Shown here: positions 24,420-32,686 of the stretch, one piece after another | How the letters are laid out: every line of letters begins with the position of its first letter | Numbering within the stretch: position 1 is the stretch's first letter | DNA from: Pseudomonas sp. C1C7 | GTDB taxonomy: Bacteria > Pseudomonadota > Gammaproteobacteria > Pseudomonadales > Pseudomonadaceae | Length of the DNA: 48,787 nt | Assembly (NCBI RefSeq): GCF_013359595.1 | Contig: NZ_JABFMP010000041.1 | Span: 1-48,787 of the forward strand | Direction of reading: 5' to 3' | Position numbers and translations under genes: made by a program | Notes under the pieces: model-generated | Database searches by the model: none | What the model was told of the DNA's origin: nothing | Seen by the model: the letters and a program-made list of their open reading frames with translations, nothing else

Positions 24420-25787
24420 ATGCAGAAAGAAACCGAAATCAAACTCCGCGTCAGCCGCGAAACCCTCGCCGCCCTGCGCGAGCATCCACTGCTTAAAAAA
24501 CGCATCAAGTCCGGCTGGGAACGCCGTGAGCTGATGAATCAGTACTTCGACACCCCCGAGCGCGACCTGGCCCACGCCAAGGTTGCCCTGCGCCTGCGCA
24601 AGGATGGCGATGAAGTGATTCAGACCCTCAAGACCCGCGGCCAGAGCGTCGCCGGTCTGTCGGTGCGCAACGAATACGACTGGAACCTGCCAAAGGCCAA
24701 GCTCGACCTGAAGAAGCTCGACGGCGAATGCTGGCCCGAAGCCCTGGCCGAGCTGGACAAGAAAACCCTGAAGCCGATCTTCACCACCGATTTCGTCCGC
24801 GAACGCGCCGAAATCGCCTGGGGTCGCGGCAAGGCCAAGGTGGTCATCGAAGCCGCGCTGGACCTGGGCCATGTAGTGGTCGGCAAACAGAAAGAAGAAA
24901 TCTGCGAACTGGAACTGGAACTGCGCGAAGGCGAGCCCGCCGCGCTGCTGGAACTGGCCGCGGAACTGGCCGAGAAGCTGGCCCTGATGCCCTGCGACAT
25001 CAGCAAGGCCGAACGCGGCTATCGCCTGTACGACGCCAACAGCTATTCCCTGAGCCTGCCGGCCCCGCAACTGACCGCCGAGACTCCGCTGGACGAAGCC
25101 TTCGCCGCGCTGTCCTGGCATTTGCTGGGCAGCAGCCAGCGTCTGGCCGAGCAGTATCGCTTCAACGGCCACTGGCGTCTGCTGCAGGACTGGGTGGAAA
25201 ACCTGGCCGAACTGCGTGCACTGATCAGCAGCCTGGGCCAGGCCGCCCCGCGTCAGTCGACTCACGATTTGCGCGTTGCCCTGGACGCCCTGCTGGAAGA
25301 CTGGCGCCCGCTGGTCCAGGCCGGTGCGGACGATGAAGACATCCGCAAAGCCGCGCCGGAGCAGTTCCTCGAAGAGCTGGAAGACCCGCGCTGGGGCCTG
25401 TTCTCGCTGACCACTTCACGCTGGCTGCTGGCCCGCACCTGGGCCGCCGACCGCAACACCCGCGGCAATCGCCAGGGCGCGGCGCAACTGAGCAGCTGGC
25501 TGCCGCGACTGCTGAGCGAAGAAGCCAGCTCGCTGCAACTGCAACGCTACCAGCAGCAACCCGAAGACCTGGCCGAGCAACTGCCGCGTATCGAACGCAT
25601 CCAGGTCTGGCTGCACCACGCGCGCAACGTGCTGGACATTCCGGAGATGGATCGTCTGTACGGCGAGATGAACAAACTGGCGCAACTGGCCAACGAACCG
25701 ATCACCGACGAAGCCCTGGACGCGCGCAAGCAGCAGGCGATTGCGGTGTATCAGAACCGGGCGTGGAAGATGCTGTTGCGTCTGTAA
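24420..25787 (+). CDS. CYTH and CHAD domain protein (inorganic triphosphatase, YgiF-like)
   Basis: Cytoplasmic protein of 455 residues with two domains. The N-terminal CYTH domain (about 1-200) begins with the diagnostic ExExK motif E4-T-E6-I-K8 and should hydrolyse inorganic triphosphate with a metal ion, as E. coli YgiF does. The C-terminal CHAD domain (about 215-455) is helical and rich in conserved basic residues (THDLRVALDALLEDWRP), a domain linked to polyphosphate binding. It is divergent from argE. The precise cellular substrate in Pseudomonas is not known to me. Confidence 0.88.
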   Translation: MQKETEIKLRVSRETLAALREHPLLKKRIKSGWERRELMNQYFDTPERDLAHAKVALRLRKDGDEVIQTLKTRGQSVAGLSVRNEYDWNLPKAKLDLKKLDGECWPEALAELDKKTLKPIFTTDFVRERAEIAWGRGKAKVVIEAALDLGHVVVGKQKEEICELELELREGEPAALLELAAELAEKLALMPCDISKAERGYRLYDANSYSLSLPAPQLTAETPLDEAFAALSWHLLGSSQRLAEQYRFNGHWRLLQDWVENLAELRALISSLGQAAPRQSTHDLRVALDALLEDWRPLVQAGADDEDIRKAAPEQFLEELEDPRWGLFSLTTSRWLLARTWAADRNTRGNRQGAAQLSSWLPRLLSEEASSLQLQRYQQQPEDLAEQLPRIERIQVWLHHARNVLDIPEMDRLYGEMNKLAQLANEPITDEALDARKQQAIAVYQNRAWKMLLRL

Positions 25788-25794
25788 TACCGCT

Positions 25795-25871
25795 AAAAGA
25801 TCGCAGCCTTCGGCAGCTCGTACAGGAGTACACATTCCCCTGCAGGAGCTGCCGCAGGCTGCGATCTTTTG
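25795..25871. repeat. REP pair between CYTH gene and Lrp gene
   Basis: Inverted copies of AAGATCGCAGCCTTCGGCAG and its variant with GCCGCAGGCTGCGATCTT, separated by about 20 bases, fill almost the whole gap between two convergent genes. Confidence 0.85.
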
Positions 25872-25873
25872 CT

Positions 25874-26344
25874 TTAGCGCATCACCGGCAAACTGGTCGT
25901 CGACTTGATCTCCGACAACGCCACAATCGAGTTCACCTCCTGAATCCCCGGCACCAGCGACAGCTTCTCGAAGAAGAATCGCTCATACGCCTCGATGTCC
26001 GCGGCGACGATCCGCAGCATGAAATCCACCGCCCCCATCAGCACATAACACTCCAGCACTTCGGGGAAGCCGCGAATCGCTTCGGTGAATTCGGTGAAGT
26101 TCGAACGCCCGTGGGCGTTGAGTTTGACCTGGGCGAAGATCTGCGTGTTCAGGCCGATTTTCTTGCGGTCGAGCAAGGTCACCTGGGCGCGAATGATCCC
26201 CTCCTCCTTCATCCGCTGAATCCGTCGCCAGCAAGGCGACTGCGACAAGCCAACCTGTTCGGCGATCTGCGCGCTGGAGAGCGAGGCGTCCTCCTGCAGC
26301 AACGCCAGGATCCTGCGGTCGTAACTGTCCAGCTCGCTCTGCAT
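25874..26344 (-). CDS. Lrp/AsnC-family transcriptional regulator
   Basis: Feast/famine regulator of 156 residues. It opens with LDSYDRRILALLQEDASLSS, the helix-turn-helix follows (AQIAEQVGLSQSPCWRRIQRM), and the C-terminal RAM ligand-binding domain contains VLMGAVDFMLRIVAADIEAY. I set the start at the ATG at 26344 because the frame to 26398 adds an unrelated leader. It is divergent, 126 bases apart, from a small ACT-like gene that is a likely target. The effector is probably an amino acid, but which one cannot be told. Confidence 0.9.
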   Translation of the reverse strand: MQSELDSYDRRILALLQEDASLSSAQIAEQVGLSQSPCWRRIQRMKEEGIIRAQVTLLDRKKIGLNTQIFAQVKLNAHGRSNFTEFTEAIRGFPEVLECYVLMGAVDFMLRIVAADIEAYERFFFEKLSLVPGIQEVNSIVALSEIKSTTSLPVMR

Positions 26345-26470
26345 AAAAAAACCTTCAACTGATGAATTAAGGAATTGATCTATTCGCAACCGATGCAATT
26401 ACGCTCATCTTAGATAAGAAATACCCGCCATCGAATGTAAATATTTCTCCAGCGATTTTGGAGAACGACC

Positions 26471-26809
26471 ATGCCTCATCTGGAAGCCGTAAATACCCTG
26501 CCCGCCCGGGCCGATGTCTGGAACGCCAGCAACGCGCATTGCCGCGTTCGCTACCAATTGCAGGCCAACGCCGAACCCGACCTGCTGTGTCGCGCGCTCA
26601 ACCTGTTCGCCTTGCAGTTCCTGACGCCGCAACAGGTGAACGTGCAGCGCGAGGCGGACGACCTGAGCATCGAAGTGGTGATCGACGGATTGAGCTGGCA
26701 TCGCGCCCAGGTGATTGCGGAAAAACTGCGTAACCTGATCAGCGTCTGCTCGGTGGATCTGCACACCGCCGACGCACCAAAGCTCGAAGTGGCCCAGGCC
26801 ACCGGCTGA
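26471..26809 (+). CDS. Small ACT-like protein of unknown function
   Basis: Soluble protein of 112 residues. Residues 20-100 look like a ferredoxin/ACT fold: strand CRVRYQLQA, helix DLLCRALNLFALQFL, strand QVNVQREADDLSIEVVIDG, helix HRAQVIAEKLRNLI and strand SVCSVDLHTA. This is the pattern of small ACT regulatory subunits such as IlvM, although I cannot claim orthology. GGAGAACGACC gives a good ribosome site. It is divergent from the Lrp gene, suggesting a role in amino acid sensing. No catalytic motif is visible. Confidence 0.75.
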   Translation: MPHLEAVNTLPARADVWNASNAHCRVRYQLQANAEPDLLCRALNLFALQFLTPQQVNVQREADDLSIEVVIDGLSWHRAQVIAEKLRNLISVCSVDLHTADAPKLEVAQATG

Positions 26810-26899
26810 AAGAAATCGATACGGCTTCGTCGGGTAGTGGCCCAACGGTCTGTTGCGCCACGACTATCCTTTGCGCACTTGTGTTCAAAAGGAGCCCGC

Positions 26900-28684
26900 A
26901 TGTCCGTTCAACTCGCCTTTCAGGACCGCTGGCTGGATATCAATGATGTACTGCGTGAACTGGTCGCCCAGGGCTATATCAGCCAGGACTCGGCCGAGCA
27001 CGCGCTCAATGCCCGTCGCCGTCACGCCGCCCATGGCCAGATGCATCCTCTGGAGTTCATCGCCAGCCAGCAACTGGACGACCTCAGCCGCCCCGGCAAA
27101 CACCACGATCTGGAAAACCTGACCCTGTGGCTGTCCCAGCAGGCGGGCCAGCCTTATCTGCGTATCGACCCGCTGAAAATCAACGTCGCGGCCGTCATGC
27201 CGCTGATGTCCTACGCCTTCGCCCAGCGCCACAAGATTCTCGCGGTGTCCATCGACCGTGACGCCGTGACCGTCGCCAGCGCCCAGCCCTACGTCAGCAG
27301 TTGGGAGGCCGACCTGACCCATGTGCTGAAGCTGCCGATCAAGCGCGTAGTGGCCAACCCGGTGGACATCCAGCGCTTCAGCGTGGAGTTTTTCCGCCTG
27401 GCCAAATCGGTCACCGGCGCCAGCAACGGCGAGCAACAGGTCAACACCCTGGGCAACTTCGAACAGTTGCTCAACCTCGGCGCCAGCGACCAGGAGCCGG
27501 ACGCCAACGACGCGCACATCGTCAATATCGTCGACTGGTTGTTCCAGTACGCCTTCCAGCAGCGCGCCAGCGATATCCACATCGAACCCCGGCGCGAGCA
27601 GGGTACGGTGCGCTTTCGCATCGACGGCGTGCTGCACAACGTCTACCAGTTTCCGCCGCAGGTCAGCATGGCCATCGTCAGCCGCCTGAAAACCCTGGGG
27701 CGGATGAACGTCGCGGAGAAACGCAAACCCCAGGACGGCCGGGTCAAGACCAAGACCCCGGACGGCGGCGAAGTGGAGCTGCGACTCTCGACCCTGCCCA
27801 CCGCCTTTGGCGAAAAAATGGTCATGCGGATTTTCGACCCCGAGGTCCTGCTGAAGGATTTCGACCAGCTCGGGTTTTCCGCCGACGACCTGCGCCGCTG
27901 GCAGGACATGACCCGCCAGCCCAACGGCATCATTCTGGTCACCGGGCCGACCGGGTCCGGCAAGACCACCACGCTCTACACCACCCTGAAAAAACTGGCG
28001 ACGCCGGAGGTCAACCTCTGCACCATCGAAGACCCGATCGAGATGGTCGAGCCGGCGTTCAATCAGATGCAGGTCCAGCACAACATCGACCTGACTTTCG
28101 CCTCCGGGGTGCGCGCGCTGATGCGGCAGGACCCGGACATCATCATGATCGGCGAGATCCGCGACCTGGAAACCGCGGAGATGGCGATCCAGGCCGCGCT
28201 CACCGGCCACCTGGTGCTGTCGACGCTGCACACCAACGACGCGCCGAGCGCCATCAGCCGCCTGCTGGAACTGGGCGTGCCGCATTACCTGATCAAGGCC
28301 ACGGTGCTGGGCGTCATGGCCCAGCGTCTGGTGCGAACCCTGTGCCCGCACTGCAAGGCACCGCAAACCCTGGGCGAAGAAGACTGGCAAACCCTGACCC
28401 GGCCCTGGCAGGCGCCACTGCCCACCAACGCGCAACGGGCCATCGGTTGCCTGGAGTGTCGCGACACCGGCTATCACGGCCGCGCCGGGGTCTACGAAAT
28501 CATGCAATTGACCGACGGCGTGAAAGCCCTGATCAGCCCTGATACCGATCTGATGGCGGTCAGGCGCCAGGCGTTCAAGGAAGGAATGCGCAGCCTGCGG
28601 CTGTCCGGTGCGCAGAAAGTGGCGGCGGGGCTGACCACGGTCGAAGAGGTGCTGCGGGTCACGCCGCAGAGTGAGCAGAAGTAG
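26900..28684 (+). CDS. GspE/PilB-type secretion ATPase, orphan
   Basis: Traffic ATPase of 594 residues. An N-terminal GspE_N-like domain (about 10-160) precedes the catalytic core with the His box (SDIHIEPRR, 224-232), Walker A GPTGSGKTT (349-357), Walker B IIMIGE (414-419) and a four-cysteine zinc site (Cys482, 485, 517, 520). I chose the ATG at 26900, preceded by AGGAG at 5 bases. It should drive assembly of a type II secretion or type IV pilus-like machine, but no other component is nearby. All motifs are intact, so it probably serves a system encoded elsewhere. Confidence 0.88.
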   Translation: MSVQLAFQDRWLDINDVLRELVAQGYISQDSAEHALNARRRHAAHGQMHPLEFIASQQLDDLSRPGKHHDLENLTLWLSQQAGQPYLRIDPLKINVAAVMPLMSYAFAQRHKILAVSIDRDAVTVASAQPYVSSWEADLTHVLKLPIKRVVANPVDIQRFSVEFFRLAKSVTGASNGEQQVNTLGNFEQLLNLGASDQEPDANDAHIVNIVDWLFQYAFQQRASDIHIEPRREQGTVRFRIDGVLHNVYQFPPQVSMAIVSRLKTLGRMNVAEKRKPQDGRVKTKTPDGGEVELRLSTLPTAFGEKMVMRIFDPEVLLKDFDQLGFSADDLRRWQDMTRQPNGIILVTGPTGSGKTTTLYTTLKKLATPEVNLCTIEDPIEMVEPAFNQMQVQHNIDLTFASGVRALMRQDPDIIMIGEIRDLETAEMAIQAALTGHLVLSTLHTNDAPSAISRLLELGVPHYLIKATVLGVMAQRLVRTLCPHCKAPQTLGEEDWQTLTRPWQAPLPTNAQRAIGCLECRDTGYHGRAGVYEIMQLTDGVKALISPDTDLMAVRRQAFKEGMRSLRLSGAQKVAAGLTTVEEVLRVTPQSEQK

Positions 28685-28755
28685 ACGTGAGCGCATGGAA
28701 CTCAGTCAGGGGGCGACAATCCAACGGCGTAGATCAAACAGTGGAGTCACCCATC

Positions 28756-29073
28756 ATGCGTTTCAAACTTGCTGTCGCCACCATCGCCCTGTTGTCCCTG
28801 CCTGTCGGTTCGGCGATGGCTGACAGCTTCTGGCGTAACGTCATTTCCTCCGGCGCAACCACCGGCTCGACGTATCTGACGTTCAAGGACCACAAGCTGA
28901 TCATCGCCGCTCAGGACGACGCCAGCAGCTTCGTCGCCAGCGATGGCGGCATCCGCGGTCCGTACCTGGAAGCGGCGATGCAGAAAGTCCGCGCCGACAA
29001 CCCGGGCCTGCAGGCCACGGACATGGAACTGGCGAATGCGATCCTGGCGAAGAATGCCGTGGCTGCGGAGTAA
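28756..29073 (+). CDS. DUF2388-type small exported protein
   Basis: Protein of 105 residues with a clear signal peptide (MRFKLAVATIALLSLPVGSA then MADSF). The mature part has two conserved-looking blocks, SSGATTGSTYLTFKDHKLI and DDASSFVASDGGIRGPYLEA, which I recognise as the Pseudomonas DUF2388 pattern. Function is unknown. The start at 28756 is chosen because it gives a regular signal peptide and has GGAG 9 bases upstream. It is 71 bases after the ATPase gene and has its own terminator, so it may be co-transcribed with it. Confidence 0.8.
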   Translation: MRFKLAVATIALLSLPVGSAMADSFWRNVISSGATTGSTYLTFKDHKLIIAAQDDASSFVASDGGIRGPYLEAAMQKVRADNPGLQATDMELANAILAKNAVAAE

Positions 29074-29091
29074 CCTTTCCGGTCAGAAAAT

Positions 29092-29120
29092 ATGCCGCCC
29101 GAATGGGCGGCATTTTTTTT
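29092..29120 (+). terminator. Intrinsic terminator after the DUF2388 gene
   Basis: ATGCCGCCC-GAAT-GGGCGGCAT forms a nine-base stem followed by seven T residues, 18 bases after the stop. Confidence 0.9.
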
Positions 29121-29148
29121 CTGCACAATCTTCAAACCTGATGCAAAT

Positions 29149-29184
29149 CCCTGTGGGAGCGGGTTTGCTCGCTCCCACAAGGTC
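29149..29184. repeat. REP hairpin next to gcvP 3' end
   Basis: CTGTGGGAGCGGGTTTGCTC and the complementary GCTCCCACAAGG fold into one hairpin of the first REP family between two convergent genes. Confidence 0.75.
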
Positions 29185-29200
29185 GTGCGTGATCCGCAGG

Positions 29201-32074
29201 TTATCGGTACTCATCCAATGGCACACACGCACAGAACAGGTTGCGATCCCCATACACATTGTCCACCCGGTTCACCGCCGGCCAATACTTGTGGGCCTTG
29301 GTGTGGGCATCTGGCGTGACGCCCTGCTCGACACTGTACGGCCGCTCCCAGACGCCGGTGATATCGGCCAAGGTATGCGGCGCGCGCTTGAGCGGGTTGT
29401 CCTCGGCCGGCCAGTTGCCGTTCTGCACCTCGGTGATCTCCGCACGAATGCTAAGCATCGCGCCGATAAAGCGGTCCAGTTCGGCCTTCGACTCGCTTTC
29501 GGTAGGTTCCACCATTAAGGTTCCCGGCACCGGGAAGGACATGGTCGGCGCGTGGAAGCCATAGTCCATCAGGCGCTTGGCAACGTCCTCCTCACTGATG
29601 CCGGTCAAGGTCTTGAGCGGACGCAGATCGAGAATGCATTCGTGGGCCACCCGTTCGTTGCGTCCAGTGAAAAGCACCGGGAACGCTCCTGACAAATGCC
29701 GCGCCAGGTAATTCGCAGAGAGGATCGCCACTTCGCTGGCATCCGCCAGTTGCGGGCCCATCATCGCGATGTACATCCAACTGATCGGCAGGATGCTCGC
29801 GCTGCCCCAGGGCGCGGCGCTGACAGCACCGTTCTGCACAAGCGGCCCGTCGATCGGCACCACCGGGTGATTGGCCACGAACGGCGCGAGATGCGCACGG
29901 ATGCCAATCGGCCCCATGCCCGGCCCGCCCCCGCCATGGGGAATACAGAAGGTTTTGTGCAGGTTCATGTGAGACACGTCGGCGCCGATGTCCGCCGGCC
30001 GCGCCAGCCCGACCTGGGCGTTGAGGTTGGCGCCGTCCATGTACACCTGGCCGCCATGGCTATGGATAACCTCGCAGATTTCGCTGATGCCTTCCTCGTA
30101 CACGCCATGGGTCGACGGATAGGTCGCCATCAGGCATGAAAGCTTGTCGCCAGCGTGCGCGGCTTTCTCTTTCAGATCATCCAGATCGACGTTGCCGGCC
30201 TCATCGCACTCGACAATCACCACGCGCATCCCGGCCATCTGCGCCGATGCCGGGTTGGTACCGTGGGCCGAGGACGGAATCAGGCAAATGTCACGCCCGC
30301 CCTGCTGACGGCTCTCGTGGTATTTGCGGATCGCCAGCAGCCCGGCGTACTCGCCCTGGGCGCCGGAGTTGGGCTGCATGCAGATCGCATCGAAACCGGT
30401 GATCGCGCAGAGCCAGCGCTCCAGTTCCTCGATCATCAATGAATAACCGACCGCCTGCTCCCTGGGTGCAAACGGATGCAGGTTGGCGAACTGCGGCCAG
30501 GTGATCGGGATCATTTCGCTGGTGGCGTTGAGCTTCATGGTGCAGGAGCCCAGCGGAATCATCGATTGATTGAGCGCCAGGTCCTTGTTTTCCAGTTGCT
30601 TGAGGTAGCGCAGCATTTCGGTTTCGCTGTGATGGGCGCTGAACACCGGATGGCGCAGATAAGGCGAGGTTCGCACAAGCCCTGGGGGAATGCCGCCAGC
30701 CAGAGCTTCGGCGTCCAGGTCTTCGACCTTGAGCCCATGATCGGCACCGAGGAACACATCGAACAGCCGGGCCACGGTGGTTTCATCGCAGGTTTCGTCG
30801 AGGCTCAGGCCCAAACGCCCGCGCCCCAGGATGCGCAAATTGATCTGCGCGGCCTGGGCACTTTCGATGATCGCGGTCTGGGTGCCGCCGACCTCCAGGG
30901 TCAGGGTGTCGAAGAAGTGCTGGTTCACGCGCTTGATGCCCTTGCGCTCAAGGCCGGCGGCGAGGATGCAGGTCAGCCGGTGCAACCGCTGGGCAATGCG
31001 CTTGAGCCCTTCCGGCCCGTGATAGACCGCATAGAAACTGGCGATGTTGGCCAACAGCACTTGCGCGGTACAGATGTTGGAGTTGGCCTTCTCCCGGCGA
31101 ATGTGTTGCTCGCGGGTTTGCAGGGCCATGCGCAGGGCGACGTTGCCACGGGCATCTTTCGACACGCCGATGATCCTGCCGGGAATCGCCCGCTTGAACT
31201 CTTCGCGGCTGGCGAAAAACGCCGCATGGGGTCCACCGTAGCCCATGGGTACGCCAAAGCGCTGGGAAGAGCCGAACACCACATCGGCGCCCAACTCCCC
31301 GGGCGGGGTCAGCAGCAACAGGCTCAAGAGGTCGGCGGCGACGCACGCCAGCGCCTGCTGGGCATGCAGGTGATCGATCAGCGCACGCAGGTCGCGGATC
31401 TCGCCGTGGGTGTCGGGATACTGCAGCAAAGCGCCAAAGACCTGGTGCTGCTTCAAGTTATCCACAGTGTCGATGATCAACTCGAAGCCGAAACCTTCGG
31501 CCCGGGTTTGGACCACGGAAATGGTCTGCGGATGGCAGTTTTCATCGACGAAGAACAGATTGCTTTTCGACTTGGCGACCCGCTTGGCCAGCGCCATGGC
31601 TTCGGCGGCCGCCGTGGCTTCGTCCAGCAGCGAGGCGTTGGCCAGTTCAAGGCCGGTGAGGTCGATGGTCAACTGCTGGAAATTCAGCAACGCTTCGAGC
31701 CGGCCCTGGGCGATTTCCGGTTGATAGGGGGTGTAGGCGGTGTACCAGCCGGGGTTTTCCAGGACGTTGCGCAGGATGACCGCCGGCGTGAGCGTGCCGT
31801 GGTAGCCCATGCCGATCAGGCTGGTCCAGATCTGGTTCTGCTCGGCATAGCCGCGCAGTTTCGCCAACGCGGCTTCTTCGTCCAGGGCCGGCGGCAGGTC
31901 GAGGGCACGGTTCAGGCGAATTCCCGGCGGTACCGTCTGCTCGATCAACTCGACCCGGCTGCCCAGACCAAGGCTGTCGAGCATCGCCTGCTGCTCGGCG
32001 GCATCCGGCCCGAGGTGGCGGCGAAGAAAGGCATTGGGATCGCGTAACAGGCTCAAGGACGGCAACTGGGACAT
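29201..32074 (-). CDS. gcvP: Glycine dehydrogenase (decarboxylating), P-protein GcvP
   Basis: PLP-dependent P-protein of the glycine cleavage system, 957 residues, normal for the long single-chain form. It decarboxylates glycine and passes the aminomethyl group to the lipoyl arm of GcvH. The PLP lysine lies in HMNLHKTFCIPHGGGGPGMG at roughly residue 700; the N-terminal half contains LGPDAAEQQAML and the GMGYHGT segment. I set the start at MSQLPSLSLL (32074); the frame to 32122 adds a basic leader. gcvH lies upstream but a terminator and REP pair intervene. Confidence 0.94.
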   Translation of the reverse strand: MSQLPSLSLLRDPNAFLRRHLGPDAAEQQAMLDSLGLGSRVELIEQTVPPGIRLNRALDLPPALDEEAALAKLRGYAEQNQIWTSLIGMGYHGTLTPAVILRNVLENPGWYTAYTPYQPEIAQGRLEALLNFQQLTIDLTGLELANASLLDEATAAAEAMALAKRVAKSKSNLFFVDENCHPQTISVVQTRAEGFGFELIIDTVDNLKQHQVFGALLQYPDTHGEIRDLRALIDHLHAQQALACVAADLLSLLLLTPPGELGADVVFGSSQRFGVPMGYGGPHAAFFASREEFKRAIPGRIIGVSKDARGNVALRMALQTREQHIRREKANSNICTAQVLLANIASFYAVYHGPEGLKRIAQRLHRLTCILAAGLERKGIKRVNQHFFDTLTLEVGGTQTAIIESAQAAQINLRILGRGRLGLSLDETCDETTVARLFDVFLGADHGLKVEDLDAEALAGGIPPGLVRTSPYLRHPVFSAHHSETEMLRYLKQLENKDLALNQSMIPLGSCTMKLNATSEMIPITWPQFANLHPFAPREQAVGYSLMIEELERWLCAITGFDAICMQPNSGAQGEYAGLLAIRKYHESRQQGGRDICLIPSSAHGTNPASAQMAGMRVVIVECDEAGNVDLDDLKEKAAHAGDKLSCLMATYPSTHGVYEEGISEICEVIHSHGGQVYMDGANLNAQVGLARPADIGADVSHMNLHKTFCIPHGGGGPGMGPIGIRAHLAPFVANHPVVPIDGPLVQNGAVSAAPWGSASILPISWMYIAMMGPQLADASEVAILSANYLARHLSGAFPVLFTGRNERVAHECILDLRPLKTLTGISEEDVAKRLMDYGFHAPTMSFPVPGTLMVEPTESESKAELDRFIGAMLSIRAEITEVQNGNWPAEDNPLKRAPHTLADITGVWERPYSVEQGVTPDAHTKAHKYWPAVNRVDNVYGDRNLFCACVPLDEYR

Positions 32075-32145
32075 GACGGGCTCTCTCTTGACTGGCGCTC
32101 GGCGTCGATGGAACACGGTCAATCCAGCATAGCAGCCGATGGAAA

Positions 32146-32200
32146 ATCAAAAGATCGCAGCCTTCGGCAGCTCCTACATTGAAATGCGATCTTTTGATTC
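32146..32200. repeat. REP pair between gcvH and gcvP
   Basis: One full copy AAGATCGCAGCCTTCGGCAG with CTCCTAC faces a shortened inverse copy (TGCGATCTTTTGATT). It belongs to the second REP family. Confidence 0.75.
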
Positions 32201-32202
32201 AC

Positions 32203-32235
32203 CAAAAATAAAAAAGCCCCGACAGGTCGGGGCTT
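32203..32235 (-). terminator. Intrinsic terminator after gcvH
   Basis: Minus-strand stem AGCCCCGAC-CT-GTCGGGGCT followed by TTTTTTATTTTT, about 20 bases after the gcvH stop. It suggests that gcvTH and gcvP are transcribed separately, at least in part. Confidence 0.88.
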
Positions 32236-32253
32236 TGGGGTGTCGCCCAAGGC

Positions 32254-32637
32254 TTATTCGCCGATGGCAGCCTTGTAGCCAGCCGCATCCAGCAGCTTGT
32301 CCAGCTCGGCGGTGTTGCTTGGCTTGAGCTTGAAGATCCAGGCGCCGTATGGCTCGGAGTTCAGCAGCTCAGGCGATGCGCTCAACTCTTCGTTGACCGC
32401 GATCACTTCGCCGGAAACCGGGGAATAGATGTCGGAGGCCGCTTTAACCGATTCCACCACGCCCGACTGATCACCGGCCGCGAAGGTTTTTCCCACTTCG
32501 GTCAATTCGACGAACACCACATCGCCCAGCGCTTCCTGTGCGTGATCGCTGATGCCCACGGTAACGGTGCCGTCGGCTTCCAGGCGTGCCCATTCGTGGC
32601 TTTCGGCAAAACGCAGGTCGGCAGGGATATCGCTCAT
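32254..32637 (-). CDS. gcvH: Glycine cleavage system H protein GcvH
   Basis: Lipoyl carrier protein of 127 residues that shuttles the aminomethyl group between GcvP, GcvT and lipoamide dehydrogenase. The lipoylation lysine is Lys65 in GVVESVKAASDIYSP. The N-terminus (MSDIPADLRFAESHEWARLE) is typical. GAGGACACAG precedes the ATG. It follows gcvT by 49 bases on the same strand, so these two form a transcript ended by the terminator downstream. Confidence 0.95.
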   Translation of the reverse strand: MSDIPADLRFAESHEWARLEADGTVTVGISDHAQEALGDVVFVELTEVGKTFAAGDQSGVVESVKAASDIYSPVSGEVIAVNEELSASPELLNSEPYGAWIFKLKPSNTAELDKLLDAAGYKAAIGE

Positions 32638-32686
32638 GTTCTGTGTCCTCAGGAAAATGGTCGGCGGACAAGGCCCGCCAGAAAGA

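Noticed and set aside
26885..28696. A 603-codon open frame on the minus strand opposite the GspE-like gene
   Set aside because: Complete overlap with a gene holding all Walker and zinc motifs; the translated product has shadow-type composition and no motif.
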